In this document: positions 49,456 to 58,045 of the stretch, piece by piece | Layout: every line of letters starts with the position of its first letter | Numbering within the stretch: the stretch's first letter is position 1 | Source: Streptomyces sp. CB03234 | GTDB lineage: Bacteria; Actinomycetota; Actinomycetes; Streptomycetales; Streptomycetaceae | Assembly: GCF_001905885.1 (NCBI RefSeq) | Contig: NZ_LIYH01000005.1 | Coordinates: forward strand, 62,001 to 126,000 | Direction: 5' to 3' | DNA: 64,000 nucleotides | Position numbers and translations under genes: made by a program | The notes under the pieces: generated by a model | What the model saw: only the letters and a program-made list of their open reading frames with translations | The model's database searches: none | What the model was told of the DNA's origin: nothing

Positions 49456-49537
49456 CGCGGGCGGACGGACAGGCCCCGGCGCCCGCGGCGGCCGTCCGCC
49501 GGGGCCACGCCCTCACCAGGGGTGCGGGAGAAGGCCG

Positions 49538-49768
49538 TCAGCGATGGCCCAGCACGTTGACCACCCGACCGCCGGGGTCGCGGACGAAGAACCGCCGCAC
49601 GCCCCACTCCTCGTCCTGCAAGGGGTGAACGATCTCCGCACCGCTCTCCCGCATGACCGCAGGAGCCGCGTCCACGTCGTCCACCTCGACGCTCATGTCG
49701 GGGGTGACCGGCGCGGTCCTGTCGCTGGTCATCACGCTGATCTGCGCTGCCGGGACGGACGACGGCAC
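49538..49768 (-). pseudogene. 5'-truncated VOC (glyoxalase/bleomycin-resistance-like) gene
   Basis: The frame encodes only the C-terminal half of a VOC protein: TPDMSVEVDDVDAAPAVMRE, GAEIVHPLQDEEWGVRRFFV and RDPGGRVVNVLGHR. A full VOC protein has about 120-130 residues with an N-terminal babb module that is absent upstream, where the next frame begins. Position and lack of a ribosome site support a remnant. The first metal ligand would therefore be missing. Confidence 0.6.
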
Positions 49769-49800
49769 GTCCGTCGCCGCACACGCTTCCGGAACGCGCC

Positions 49801-50019
49801 CTATATCCCTATGCCGAGCAGGGCCACCTCAAGGGGGAGGGCCGGCCGTGCCGGAAGAGCGGGCGGCTCCTGGCCACGCCCCGTGTGCGTGGCCGGGACG
49901 ACACGCAGAGCCTTGACCCCGTCGGCGGCCCACAGCGCGTCCGTCGGCGGCAGCGACAGCGTCACACGTCGCCCATCGCTCAGGGTGGTCTCAAGCTCCG
50001 CCGGGTCGTTCGCCCGCAT
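49801..50019 (-). CDS. Small hypothetical protein
   Basis: A 72-residue frame from ATG 50019 preceded by GAGAGGGAG. Its start MRANDPAELETTLSDGRRVT then LSLPPTDALWAADGVKALRV looks like a small beta domain. The tail (RGQEPPALPARPALPLEVAL) is Pro-rich and may be out of the original frame, as it runs toward the VOC remnant. No family recognised. It could be a damaged gene. Confidence 0.4.
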   Translation of the reverse strand: MRANDPAELETTLSDGRRVTLSLPPTDALWAADGVKALRVVPATHTGRGQEPPALPARPALPLEVALLGIGI

Positions 50020-50392
50020 GGCAACTCCCTCTCGTGGATACGGCACGCGCACCATGGGCAACGAGCCTCACCATGAAGGACGGTCGGGCAAGCGAAGAGG
50101 TTCCCGTGAGCACGCGGGGCGCGGGTCCTCGCCGCCGCCCTCGAGGACCGCATCGTGGGCGCGATCGGACCCATGGAGCACGGTCAGCCGCCCTGGTACC
50201 GGGCCTTCGCGCGGCACCAGGGTTCGCCGGGGGGGGCCGCGGTAGCCGTTGCCCCGGCCTGTGGGGCATCAGGAACCCGGTGCCCGGGAAAGTGCCTGGG
50301 GCGGGGGCAACCCTGTCGGCGCTTCGGGGGTCACACAGGAGTCTCTTGTTGCACCTGCTTCACTCGGTCCGGAAAGGGCCCCACCTTCTGTG
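50020..50392. other. Spacer with a possible decayed coding fragment
   Basis: 373 bases without an intact gene. A plus-strand segment around 50130-50225 reads AAALEDRIVGAIGPMEHGQP then PWYRAFARHQGS, which looks like coding sequence (weakly like an acetyltransferase core) but has neither a proper start nor continuation. The promoter of the PA14/FnIII gene should lie near 50300-50370. Confidence 0.4.
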
Positions 50393-52093
50393 ATGACTCG
50401 TACCCGCGTGGGATCGCTGGCCTTGACGGCCGCTCTCGCCACGATCGGCGGTGTGCTGACCGCCGCCAGTCCTGCGTCCGCCGCTGTCACCTGTACTTCC
50501 CCGGTGTGGACGGCGCGGTACTACGCCAACACCTCCTTCAGCGGCACGCCCAAGCTGACCGCCTGCGACGCGGCGATCTCCGAGAACTACGGCCTCGGCG
50601 ACCCGGCCGGCGTGACCCTGCCCAGCGACAACTTCTCCATTCGCTGGTCCCTCACCCGCGACTTCGGCTCCGGCGGCCCCTTCACCTTCAACGCCGCCTC
50701 ACAGGACGGCATCCGCGTCTACGTCGACGGCGTACGCAAAATCGACCTCTGGCGCAACGTCACCACCACGGCGCGCAAAACCCTCGACCTCACCATCCCC
50801 GCCGGCAAGCACACCCTCCGCGTCGACTACGTCGCCTGGACCGGCAACGCCAACGTCGCCTTCACCTACGCACCCCGCACCTCCGCCACCGTCGACACCG
50901 TCAAACCCCTCGCCCCCACCGGCCTGACCGCCACCTACGACCGGGCGACCGCGAAGACCACCCTGCGCTGGGCCGCCAACAAGGAAATGGACCTCGCCGG
51001 CTACCGCGTCTACCGCCGCCTGAACACCACCACAACCTGGGCGAAGATCAGCGGCACCACACTGCTGACCTCCCGGTCCTACGTCGACGCACCGCCCGCC
51101 ACCGGCCAGACCTACCTCTACGAGATCCGCGCCGTCGACAAGGCAGGCCGCGAATCCACCGGAAGCACCGACGTGACGGCGACGACCGTCGACCGCACCG
51201 CACCGGCGGCGCCGGGCGGGCTGACGGCGACCGACGGGAAGGGCGGCCTCCAGCTCGCGTGGCAGCCGGTCGCCGGTGCGACGACGTACACCGTCTTCCG
51301 GCAGCAGCAGACCGCAACCGGAGACCCGGCAGCCCCAGTGACCCAGGTCGCCACGGTGACCTCGCCCTCCTGGACCGACACGGCTGCCGCCGAGCGCACG
51401 GGCTACACGTACGACGTCTCCGCCACCGACGCGGCCGGCAACACCTCGGCGACGCGGACCTCGGTGTCCGCCACCCGCGGCGACCACGCGCCCGCACCGG
51501 CCACGAACGTGACGGCGGTGTACGAGCCGCGCAACGGCATCGTCGTCAGCTGGACCCCCTCCACGAGCGACGACGTCGTCCGGTACCACCTGTACCGCGA
51601 CGGTCGTCTGTACCGGGACCTGGTCCACACCAGCACCTACACAGACATGACGGTCAGGTACGGCTCCACGTACACCTACACGGTGGTCGCCGTGGACAAG
51701 GCGGACAACCAGTCCCCCGTATCCGGGTCGGCCTCCGCCACCACCGACGGCGACCTCGTCGCCCCGGCGGCCGTCACCGGTCTGAAGGCAACGGCGCGCC
51801 AGGACGGCGTGTTTCTGGAGTGGGCGCCGAACACGGAGCCCGACCTCAAGCGGTACGAGGTCTTCAAGGCCGAGAAGTACGACGACGGCGAGGGCGGCGT
51901 CTACTGGCTCGCGCACCGCGTCGAGTACCTCGGCGAGGAGACCACCTCGTTCCTCCACGGCAGTGCGGCGGACGGCGAGACCGTGATGTATGCCGTGATC
52001 GCCGTGGACGACTGGGGCAACCAGCTCCGCGGGGAGGACGAGAGCGTGAACTGGGTCGAGGTCACCGAACTCGGTACCCCGGCCGCGGACTGA
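50393..52093 (+). CDS. Secreted PA14-like / multi-fibronectin type III protein
   Basis: A 566-residue extracellular protein. The signal peptide (MTRTRVGSLALTAALATIGG...) ends near ASA-AV. Residues about 35-160 are a PA14-like carbohydrate-binding domain (WTARYYANTSFSGTPKLTAC; FNAASQDGIRVYVDGVRKID; HTLRVDYVAWTGNANVAF). Four fibronectin type III domains follow, marked by repeated PTGLTATYDRATAKTTLRWA, PGGLTATDGKGGLQLAW, ATNVTAVYEPRNGIVVSW and VTGLKATARQDGVFLEWAPN. No catalytic domain or wall anchor is present, so it is probably a soluble or loosely bound adhesion or glycan-binding protein. The start is ATG 50393; GTG 50390 is also possible. Confidence 0.88.
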   Translation: MTRTRVGSLALTAALATIGGVLTAASPASAAVTCTSPVWTARYYANTSFSGTPKLTACDAAISENYGLGDPAGVTLPSDNFSIRWSLTRDFGSGGPFTFNAASQDGIRVYVDGVRKIDLWRNVTTTARKTLDLTIPAGKHTLRVDYVAWTGNANVAFTYAPRTSATVDTVKPLAPTGLTATYDRATAKTTLRWAANKEMDLAGYRVYRRLNTTTTWAKISGTTLLTSRSYVDAPPATGQTYLYEIRAVDKAGRESTGSTDVTATTVDRTAPAAPGGLTATDGKGGLQLAWQPVAGATTYTVFRQQQTATGDPAAPVTQVATVTSPSWTDTAAAERTGYTYDVSATDAAGNTSATRTSVSATRGDHAPAPATNVTAVYEPRNGIVVSWTPSTSDDVVRYHLYRDGRLYRDLVHTSTYTDMTVRYGSTYTYTVVAVDKADNQSPVSGSASATTDGDLVAPAAVTGLKATARQDGVFLEWAPNTEPDLKRYEVFKAEKYDDGEGGVYWLAHRVEYLGEETTSFLHGSAADGETVMYAVIAVDDWGNQLRGEDESVNWVEVTELGTPAAD

Positions 52094-52111
52094 CACCGTC
52101 CGCCCACGACG

Positions 52112-52140
52112 AAGGGGTGCCCCGGACCGGGGCACCCCTT
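52112..52140 (+). terminator. Terminator after the PA14/FnIII gene
   Basis: AAGGGGTGCCCCGG and CCGGGGCACCCCTT pair almost completely around one to three central bases. It lies between the stop at 52093 and tRNA-Ser(TGA) and could serve both convergent units. Confidence 0.88.
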
Positions 52141-52168
52141 CTGGTCAGCGCCTTCTCCGACCTGCAAG

Positions 52169-52253
52169 CGGTGGGTGTGGGATTTGAACCCACGGTGACT
52201 CGCGCCACGACGGTTTTCAAGACCGTTCCCTTAGGCCGCTCGGGCAACCCACC
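52169..52253 (-). tRNA. tRNA-Ser (anticodon TGA)
   Basis: An 85-base class II tRNA, acceptor GGTGGGT with ACCCACC, discriminator G, GGTTCAAATCC T-arm, and anticodon loop CTTGAAA giving TGA for UCA codons. With the other three in this window it completes the serine set. Confidence 0.95.
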
Positions 52254-52320
52254 CTCGCCCCGTCGACTGCTGCTGCGGAGCGGCTACAGCCTACCGGTTG
52301 AGGGATGGGCGGCGGGCGGG

Positions 52321-52545
52321 TCAGGGGGGTGACTCGGCCCAGACCGCGGGGCCGCCGCCCTGCCAGTGGATGAGGTGGGTGGTGGCCACGTCGTCCGGGC
52401 TCAGTTCCAGGCCCACGCCGCTCAGGAGGTCGACCAGGTCGGCGACGCTGTGGGCGAGGCCGAGGGGCTTGCCGTCGACGTGGACGCTGCGGCCGCCGGA
52501 GGGGTTCGGCGGGGAGACGGTCACGGGCGGGCGGTTGGCGGTCAT
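52321..52545 (-). CDS. Conserved small hypothetical protein
   Basis: A 74-residue protein, MTANRPPVTVSPPNPSGGRS with VHVDGKPLGLAHSVADLVDL and LSPDDVATTHLIHWQGGGPA. The regular alternation looks like a small alpha/beta fold, and codon bias is good. I recall similar streptomycete proteins with no assigned function. ATG 52545 is the start. It is transcribed toward the tRNA-Ser gene. Confidence 0.7.
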   Translation of the reverse strand: MTANRPPVTVSPPNPSGGRSVHVDGKPLGLAHSVADLVDLLSGVGLELSPDDVATTHLIHWQGGGPAVWAESPP

Positions 52546-52614
52546 GGACCCACTGTGGGCCCGTACCCGGCTCCGGGCACGCCGGGAGACGGGTACGGGT
52601 GACTCGTCCGTCCG

Positions 52615-54090
52615 CTAGTCGCCCTTGCGCTCGCCCAGGGTGACGTCCACCGTCGACGCCTTGCCGCCCCGTTCGTAGGTGAGGGTGACCTTGTCGCCCG
52701 GCTTGTGGGTCCAGATCTCGCTGATCAGGGTCGGGCCGCTGTCGATCGTCCGGTCGCCGAACTTGGTGATCACGTCGCCCGGCTTGAGGCCGGCCTTCGC
52801 GGCGGGGCCGTTCGGGAGGACGGCAGGGGTGCCGCCCTCGCCCTGGTCGGCGATGCGGGCGCCTTCGCCCTCCTCGGTCATGTTCACCGTGGCGCCGATC
52901 ACCGGGTAGACCGGCTTGCCCGTCTTGATCAGCTGGTCGGCGACGCTCTTCGCCTGGTTGATCGGGATGGCGAAGCCGAGGCCGATGGAGCCCGCCTGCG
53001 ACTGGCCGAGGCCGCCGCTGCCGGCCGACTGGATGGCGGAGTTGATGCCGATCACCGCGCCGCGGGCGTCGAGGAGCGGGCCGCCGGAGTTGCCCGGGTT
53101 GATCGAGGCGTCGGTCTGCAGGGCGCTCATGTACGAGTTGCGGCCGGCGCCGCTGCCGTCGCCGGAGGCGACCGGGCGGTTCTTGGCGCTGATGATGCCG
53201 GTGGTGACGGTGTTGGACAGGCCGAACGGCGCGCCGATCGCGATCGTCGAGTCGCCGACCACCACCTTGTCGGAGTTGCCCAGGGGGAGTGGGGCGAGGC
53301 CCGACGGGGCGTTCTTGAGCTTCAGTACGGCGACGTCGTAGCCCTGGGCCCGGCCCACGACCTCGGCGTCGTACGTCTTGCCGTTGGAGAACGTCGCGGA
53401 CAGGGTGCCGCCCTCCGCCGCCGAGGCCACCACGTGGTTGTTGGTGAGGATGTGGCCTTCCTTGTCGTACACGAAGCCGGTGCCCGTGCCGCCCTCGCCC
53501 CCACCCTCGCGCTCCGAGGCGCCCGACTTGGCCTCGATGGTGACGACGCTCGGCAGGGCCTTGTTCGCCACGGCGGCGATCGTGCCGGGCTCCCGCTCGA
53601 AGTCCGCCGGCGCCTCGCCCGCGGCGACGGTCGTCGAGCTGGTCGACCCGTCGTTGCGCTCGGCCGCCCAGTACCCGATACCGCCGCCGATGCCGCCCGC
53701 GAGCAGTGCGGCCGCCAGGACGGCGGAGACCAGCCCGCCGCCGGAACGTTTGCGCGGCGGATCGCCGGCCGGCGGGAGCGGTGCGCCCCAGGTGGGTGGG
53801 GGTGGCGGCGGGGTCGGCCAGCCGGCACCGGCGGGCGGGGCGGGGTGCGGGGCGGGGTGCGGGGCCTGGGCCGGGTACGGTGCCGGGGCCGGGTGCTCGG
53901 TAGGCGCCGGGTCCGGGGCTGCGGGCGCGGGCGTGTGGCCGGGAAGCGGAGGTACGTGGGGCGGCTTCGGCTCCCGGGGCGCCGCGTCGTGGGCGTCCTC
54001 CGCCGGCACGGACGAAGAGGGCGGCGCGGGAGGTGTGGACGGGGCGGAGGGGGCGGACGGGACCGCGTTGCCCTCGTTCTCAGTGCTCAC
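52615..54090 (-). CDS. HtrA/DegP-like membrane serine protease with PDZ domain
   Basis: A 491-residue S1C protease. A 150-residue Pro-rich cytoplasmic segment precedes one transmembrane helix (SGGGLVSAVLAAALLAGGIG). The trypsin-like domain has the complete triad: His in ILTNNHVVAS, Asp in GYDVAVLKLK and Ser in PGNSGGPLLD. A C-terminal PDZ domain follows (GPAAKAGLKPGDVITKFGDR). Such proteases handle misfolded envelope proteins. GTG 54090 has GAGGAG upstream. It is monocistronic and divergent from the glycerophosphodiesterase gene. Confidence 0.92.
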   Translation of the reverse strand: MSTENEGNAVPSAPSAPSTPPAPPSSSVPAEDAHDAAPREPKPPHVPPLPGHTPAPAAPDPAPTEHPAPAPYPAQAPHPAPHPAPPAGAGWPTPPPPPPTWGAPLPPAGDPPRKRSGGGLVSAVLAAALLAGGIGGGIGYWAAERNDGSTSSTTVAAGEAPADFEREPGTIAAVANKALPSVVTIEAKSGASEREGGGEGGTGTGFVYDKEGHILTNNHVVASAAEGGTLSATFSNGKTYDAEVVGRAQGYDVAVLKLKNAPSGLAPLPLGNSDKVVVGDSTIAIGAPFGLSNTVTTGIISAKNRPVASGDGSGAGRNSYMSALQTDASINPGNSGGPLLDARGAVIGINSAIQSAGSGGLGQSQAGSIGLGFAIPINQAKSVADQLIKTGKPVYPVIGATVNMTEEGEGARIADQGEGGTPAVLPNGPAAKAGLKPGDVITKFGDRTIDSGPTLISEIWTHKPGDKVTLTYERGGKASTVDVTLGERKGD

Positions 54091-54267
54091 GGCTCGTTCT
54101 CCTCGGGGTTCCACGTCGTCTACGTAGCAGGGGGTGTCTGTGGTCAGCTTTTCCCACAGCCCGTCAGGCCACTGTAAGCCGGAGCTGTGCGTCTTCGGGC
54201 CATCCTTTATTTCCGGCAAATCAGACGCCTGTCGAAGAGGGCCGAACAGCGGTGGCACCATGTCGCG

Positions 54268-55068
54268 GTGACCCACGCACGGCAGCACACGATCCAGGTC
54301 GTCGCCCACCGAGGCGCCTCCGAGGACGCGCCCGAGCACACCCTCGCCGCGTACATGAAGGCGATCGAGGACGGCGCCGACGCGCTCGAATGCGACGTAC
54401 GGCTCACCGCCGACGGCCACCTCGTCTGCGTCCACGACCGTCGCGTCAACCGCACCTCCAACGGCCGCGGCGCCGTCTCCACCCTGGAGCTGGCCGACCT
54501 CGCCCAGTTGGACTTCGGCGGCTGGAAGGACGCGAACGAGAGCCCGGACTGGGGCGACCCCGAGTACACCTCCGTACTCACCCTCGAACGGCTGCTCGGG
54601 CTCGTGGCCGACGCCGGGCGGCGCATCGAACTCGCCATCGAGACCAAGCACCCCACCCGCTGGGCCGGTCAGGTCGAGGCGCGGCTGGTGGAGCTGCTGG
54701 AGCGGTTCGGGCTGACCCGGCCGCGGACCGGGACGACCACCCCCGTACGGATCATGAGCTTCTCCGCCCGCTCGCTGCACCGTGTCGCCGCCGCGGCGCC
54801 CGCCGTGCCGACCGTGTACCTGATGCAGTTCATCACCCCGCGCGTGCGCGACGGGCGGCTGCCCGCCGGGTCCCGGATCGCCGGGCCCTCCATCCGGATC
54901 GTCCGCAACCACCCGGGCTACATCGCCCGCCTCCACCGGGCCGGACACCGTGTCCACGTCTGGACGGTGAACGAGCCGGAGGACGTCGAGCTGTGCGCGC
55001 GGCTCGGAGTGGAGGCGATCATCACCAATCGCCCCAAACAGGTCCTGTCCCAATTGGGCCGCCTTTAA
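54268..55068 (+). CDS. Glycerophosphodiester phosphodiesterase
   Basis: A 266-residue TIM-barrel phosphodiesterase that splits glycerophosphodiesters to glycerol-3-phosphate and an alcohol. The catalytic elements are VVAHRGASEDAPEHT (His, Arg, Glu) and ALECDVRLTADGHLVCVHD (Glu, Asp, His). Later strands RIELAIETKHP and VHVWTVNEPEDV are typical. No signal peptide, so it is cytoplasmic. GTG 54268 is chosen because it begins just ahead of the conserved domain; an upstream ATG 54187 would add 27 residues that look non-coding. Confidence 0.9.
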   Translation: MTHARQHTIQVVAHRGASEDAPEHTLAAYMKAIEDGADALECDVRLTADGHLVCVHDRRVNRTSNGRGAVSTLELADLAQLDFGGWKDANESPDWGDPEYTSVLTLERLLGLVADAGRRIELAIETKHPTRWAGQVEARLVELLERFGLTRPRTGTTTPVRIMSFSARSLHRVAAAAPAVPTVYLMQFITPRVRDGRLPAGSRIAGPSIRIVRNHPGYIARLHRAGHRVHVWTVNEPEDVELCARLGVEAIITNRPKQVLSQLGRL

Positions 55069-55208
55069 CACCCGTTACAGGGAGTGCTCCGGCGCGTTCG
55101 CCCCGTACGCGGCCGTGTCGAGTGCGTCACCACACACGGATTGGCCGGTTTCCGGTCCAGTCCATTGGGGCATCCACACCGTGGCGTGGGGCAAAGGAGG
55201 TCTCGGGG

Positions 55209-55742
55209 GTGGCGTTGGTGGTGGCACAGGAGGTGCCCACGTCGTCGAGCATGGCCGTTCCCCATGGCCCTGCGGGCGTGGGACAGGCGAGACACCGGAT
55301 GCGGGAGCAGCTCCGCCGCAGCGGTATGGCCGAATCGGTCGTCGACGATGCCGTACTGGTCCTTTCCGAACTGCTCAGCAATTCCTGCCGGCACGGCAGG
55401 CCACTGGGCCGGGGGGTGGAGGTCGGTGACGGTGACGTCCGCGCCGCCTGGCGCGTCGACAAGCACGGCGCCCTGACCGTCGAGGTGACGGACGGGGGTG
55501 GTCCGACCCGCCCGGTTCCGGCCACGCCCTCGGTGACCGCGCGTGGCGGCCGGGGGCTGAACATCATCAGCGCGCTCGCCCAGGACTGGGGCGTACGCGA
55601 CAGCGCGTCCGGCGAGGTGACGGTCTGGGTGATCCTCACGGCAGGCCACCGGCGCGACGACTTCGCTACGCGCGTCACGGGTCCGGGCTTCGACTTCCTC
55701 AATACGTACGAGGCGTACGACGCGTACGAGGACGTCGACTGA
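55209..55742 (+). CDS. RsbW-like ATP-binding protein (anti-sigma factor type)
   Basis: A 177-residue GHKL ATPase of the RsbW/SpoIIAB-like group: N-box DAVLVLSELLSNSCRHGRP, G1 box VEVTDGGGPTRP and G2 box GGRGLNIISALAQDWG. These proteins bind group 3 sigma factors or phosphorylate anti-sigma antagonists; streptomycetes have dozens. GTG 55209 with GGAGGT seven bases before it is decisive. The C-terminus has an unusual Tyr/Asp/Glu-rich tail (FLNTYEAYDAYEDVD). No sigma or antagonist gene is adjacent, so the target is unknown. Confidence 0.85.
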   Translation: MALVVAQEVPTSSSMAVPHGPAGVGQARHRMREQLRRSGMAESVVDDAVLVLSELLSNSCRHGRPLGRGVEVGDGDVRAAWRVDKHGALTVEVTDGGGPTRPVPATPSVTARGGRGLNIISALAQDWGVRDSASGEVTVWVILTAGHRRDDFATRVTGPGFDFLNTYEAYDAYEDVD

Positions 55743-56067
55743 GCCCGCCCGGTCACCCCGGAACCGGGTCGGCGGGCGGCCCGGCGGCGAGGCGTCGCCG
55801 CGCTGGACATGGAGAGCCCGCCGCCCGCTGACGTCGCGGGCGGGATCCCGCGGAGGATGCGGGCCGCCCAGGACGTCGGCCGGCGCCCCGGGTGTCGGCC
55901 GCGACGTCCCGGACCTCCGGCGCGGCGAGCCCGGGGACGCGCGCCGCGGCTCGGCCCCACCGTGCGCGGCGGCGGCCGGACGTGGGTGGCCCGGGCGGGG
56001 GCTGCGGGGGGCTAGGCTCGCGGCCGACACAGCACTGCCGCACAGCCGTTACGGGAGAAGTCAGACC
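55743..56067. other. Spacer with imperfect hairpin
   Basis: 325 bases between codirectional genes. An imperfect hairpin at about 55743-55777 (GCCCGCC with GGCGGGC) probably terminates the RsbW-like gene. Very G+C-rich and without a credible gene; the promoter of the SEC-C gene should be near 55990-56040. Confidence 0.5.
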
Positions 56068-57042
56068 ATGGGCAAGAAGCGTCCCCAGACCAAGGCCGGG
56101 AAGCCGCAGGCGCAGCTGAACGAGGGCGAGATCCCGGTCGTCGGGGCCCGCGAGCCCTGCCCCTGCGGCTCGGGCCGCCGCTACAAGGCGTGCCACGGCC
56201 GGGCGGCCGCGCACGCGGTGACCGAGCTGGTCCAGCGGCCGTTCGAGGGTCTGCCCGGTGAGTGCGACTGGGTCGCCCTGCGCGAGCTGGTCCCCGCCGC
56301 GACCGCGCCGCTCCACCTCAAGGGCGGCCTGCCCGAGGGCGTACCGTCCGTGACGCTCGCGACCGTCCTGCCCATGGCGTGGCCCGCGCTGCGCCGCGAC
56401 GACGGCTCCGTCCTGCTCGCGCTCCAGAACGACACGTCCTCCGGCGACCTCAGCCGGGACCTGGCCGACACCCTCCAGCGCGCGCTGACCGCGAAGCCGG
56501 GCACGCCCGTGGGCGCCCAGAGGGTGCCGGCGGACGGGCCGCGCCTTCAGGACCTGCTGGACCTGGACGCCGGTTTCGAGCCGGTCGTCCACTCGGGCTT
56601 CGAGTTCTGGGTGCCGGACTCCGAGCAGAGCGCGTCGCCCGACGTGGCCGCCTCCCTGGAGCGCGCCAACGCCGCCGCCATCCCGACCGTCAAGCTGTCC
56701 GGCGTGGACGCCGCGTACTGGTGCGAGACGCCCGAGAAGAACCACCTGCGCTGGGTCATGCCGCACCCCGAGGAGCAGCTGCTCGACGCGCTGGCCCGGC
56801 TGCACGCCACCGGTACGTCGTCGCTCGGCGAGGGCACCCGGCTGGTCGGCTCGTTCCGCGCGCACGGCCTGATGGTGCCGGTGTGGGACCTGCCGACCGG
56901 GATGGGCGCGAAGGAGTGCGAGCAGCCGGCCGCCGAGTTCGCCGAGCGGCTCGCGGGCGCGCTGGCCGTCGACGCGCCGCTGACGGCGGAGGAGCGCCGG
57001 GCCCGCGGCGGGCTCACCAACCGCCAGGTCACCCTCAGCTGA
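56068..57042 (+). CDS. SEC-C motif / DUF5926 protein
   Basis: A 324-residue protein. The N-terminus is basic (GKKRPQTKAGKPQAQLNEGE) and is followed by a SEC-C zinc motif, EPCPCGSGRRYKACHGRAA, the metal-binding unit found at the end of SecA. The remaining roughly 260 residues are the DUF5926 region (VPSVTLATVLPMAWPALRRD; AYWCETPEKNHLRWVMPHPE). This family is restricted to actinobacteria and its function is unknown. GGGAGAAG precedes ATG 56068. It is monocistronic with a strong hairpin downstream. Confidence 0.88.
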   Translation: MGKKRPQTKAGKPQAQLNEGEIPVVGAREPCPCGSGRRYKACHGRAAAHAVTELVQRPFEGLPGECDWVALRELVPAATAPLHLKGGLPEGVPSVTLATVLPMAWPALRRDDGSVLLALQNDTSSGDLSRDLADTLQRALTAKPGTPVGAQRVPADGPRLQDLLDLDAGFEPVVHSGFEFWVPDSEQSASPDVAASLERANAAAIPTVKLSGVDAAYWCETPEKNHLRWVMPHPEEQLLDALARLHATGTSSLGEGTRLVGSFRAHGLMVPVWDLPTGMGAKECEQPAAEFAERLAGALAVDAPLTAEERRARGGLTNRQVTLS

Positions 57043-57185
57043 CCCCACTATCAGGGGGCGGTGCCGGCCCACATCCCGACCGGTCGGTGACTTCCGCCAC
57101 AATGGTCCGTACCCGAGGGTAAATTCCTGTCCGAATAACTGAGATCGAATTTGCGAACAGCAGATCTCTTGTTACGGTGCTTGAA

Positions 57186-57225
57186 GCCCGGTCGCTGGTG
57201 CATCCCCCGTCGCCAGCGACCGGGC
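57186..57225 (+). terminator. Long hairpin with C-rich loop (terminator or small RNA end)
   Basis: GCCCGGTCGCTGG and CCAGCGACCGGGC form a perfect 13-base stem around the loop TGCATCCCCCGTCG, followed by CCTTCAATTCTCT. It ends the SEC-C gene or a small RNA: the preceding 60 bases are unusually A+T-rich for this genome (AACAGCAGATCTCTTGTTAC). The C-rich loop recalls the actinobacterial 6C RNA, but only one such hairpin is visible. Confidence 0.55.
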
Positions 57226-57264
57226 CCTTCAATTCTCTCGGAAGAAGATCCTCCGGCTCTGCCC

Positions 57265-57876
57265 TCAACCGGCCGCCGGATCGGGCGAGTTGCTCCCCGA
57301 GCGCAGCAGCAGCGCACTTTCCCCGCTCTCCGCGAACTCCGCCACCGCCGTGTATTCGGCGGAAGTCCCGCGCGACGGCTCTCTGGGTGTCTCGCACACG
57401 CCCGGCTCATCCTCCGCCCGCACGGCGCAATGCGCTTGTACGGTGCGCCCGCCGGGGCCCATCAAGGTGAGTACGGCTCCGAGCGCCGTGCCCGTGGCGT
57501 TGCGGTAGTACGTCCGCGCCCAGGTGTCCCGCCCCTCGGTCAGTACGCACGTCTGCGCCTCGACCCCGCCCGGCGAGGCCACCTCCGGCCCGCAGCGCGC
57601 CAGGCTGCTCGCGCCGGAGGGCATCGGGGAGGGGGAGATCCCGTCCCGAACATCGGACGGAACCACGGGCTGCACAGCGGACGGAACATCGGACGGACCA
57701 CCGGACCGCGCAACGGACCGCGCAAGGGACGGGGCATCGATTCCAGCCAGAAGTTCCGGCGCCTCCGCCGGACCGGCCGGGGCACCGGGTCTCCCGGCCG
57801 GTCCGGCGGAGGCGGCCGGTGACAGCAGCGCGGCGAGCACCACCACGGCCCCGAGCCCGATCATGCGGAGATTCAT
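57265..57876 (-). CDS. Secreted protein of unknown function
   Basis: A 203-residue exported protein. Signal peptide MNLRMIGLGAVVVLAALLSP ends near ASA (residue 24). A Pro/Ala/Ser-rich linker with repeated SDVPSAVQPVVPSDVRD-like units follows. The C-terminal 110 residues form a small domain with four cysteines (ARCGPEV, QTCVLTEG, AHCAVRAEDEPGVCETP). No known motif; the four Cys suggest two disulphides in an extracellular beta domain. ATG 57876 is used. It converges on the SEC-C gene. Confidence 0.72.
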   Translation of the reverse strand: MNLRMIGLGAVVVLAALLSPAASAGPAGRPGAPAGPAEAPELLAGIDAPSLARSVARSGGPSDVPSAVQPVVPSDVRDGISPSPMPSGASSLARCGPEVASPGGVEAQTCVLTEGRDTWARTYYRNATGTALGAVLTLMGPGGRTVQAHCAVRAEDEPGVCETPREPSRGTSAEYTAVAEFAESGESALLLRSGSNSPDPAAG

Positions 57877-58045
57877 GGGGACCCCACCTGCCAACTGCCT
57901 GGGAATTCTTGACGGTGGGGCGACGATATCGACGGAAAGCGAAGGCTCTCGGAGCCGCGCGCCCAATTCCCGTACAACTCAGCCCCGCTCACACCCGTAC
58001 GAGTGACATACGGGTGACAGCGGGGCCGGAAGCCGATGGAGGGCG

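Noticed and set aside
57186..57225. Firm call of a 6C RNA
   Set aside because: The family has two hairpins with runs of at least six C; only one hairpin with five C in the loop is visible, so it was kept as a terminator or possible RNA end.
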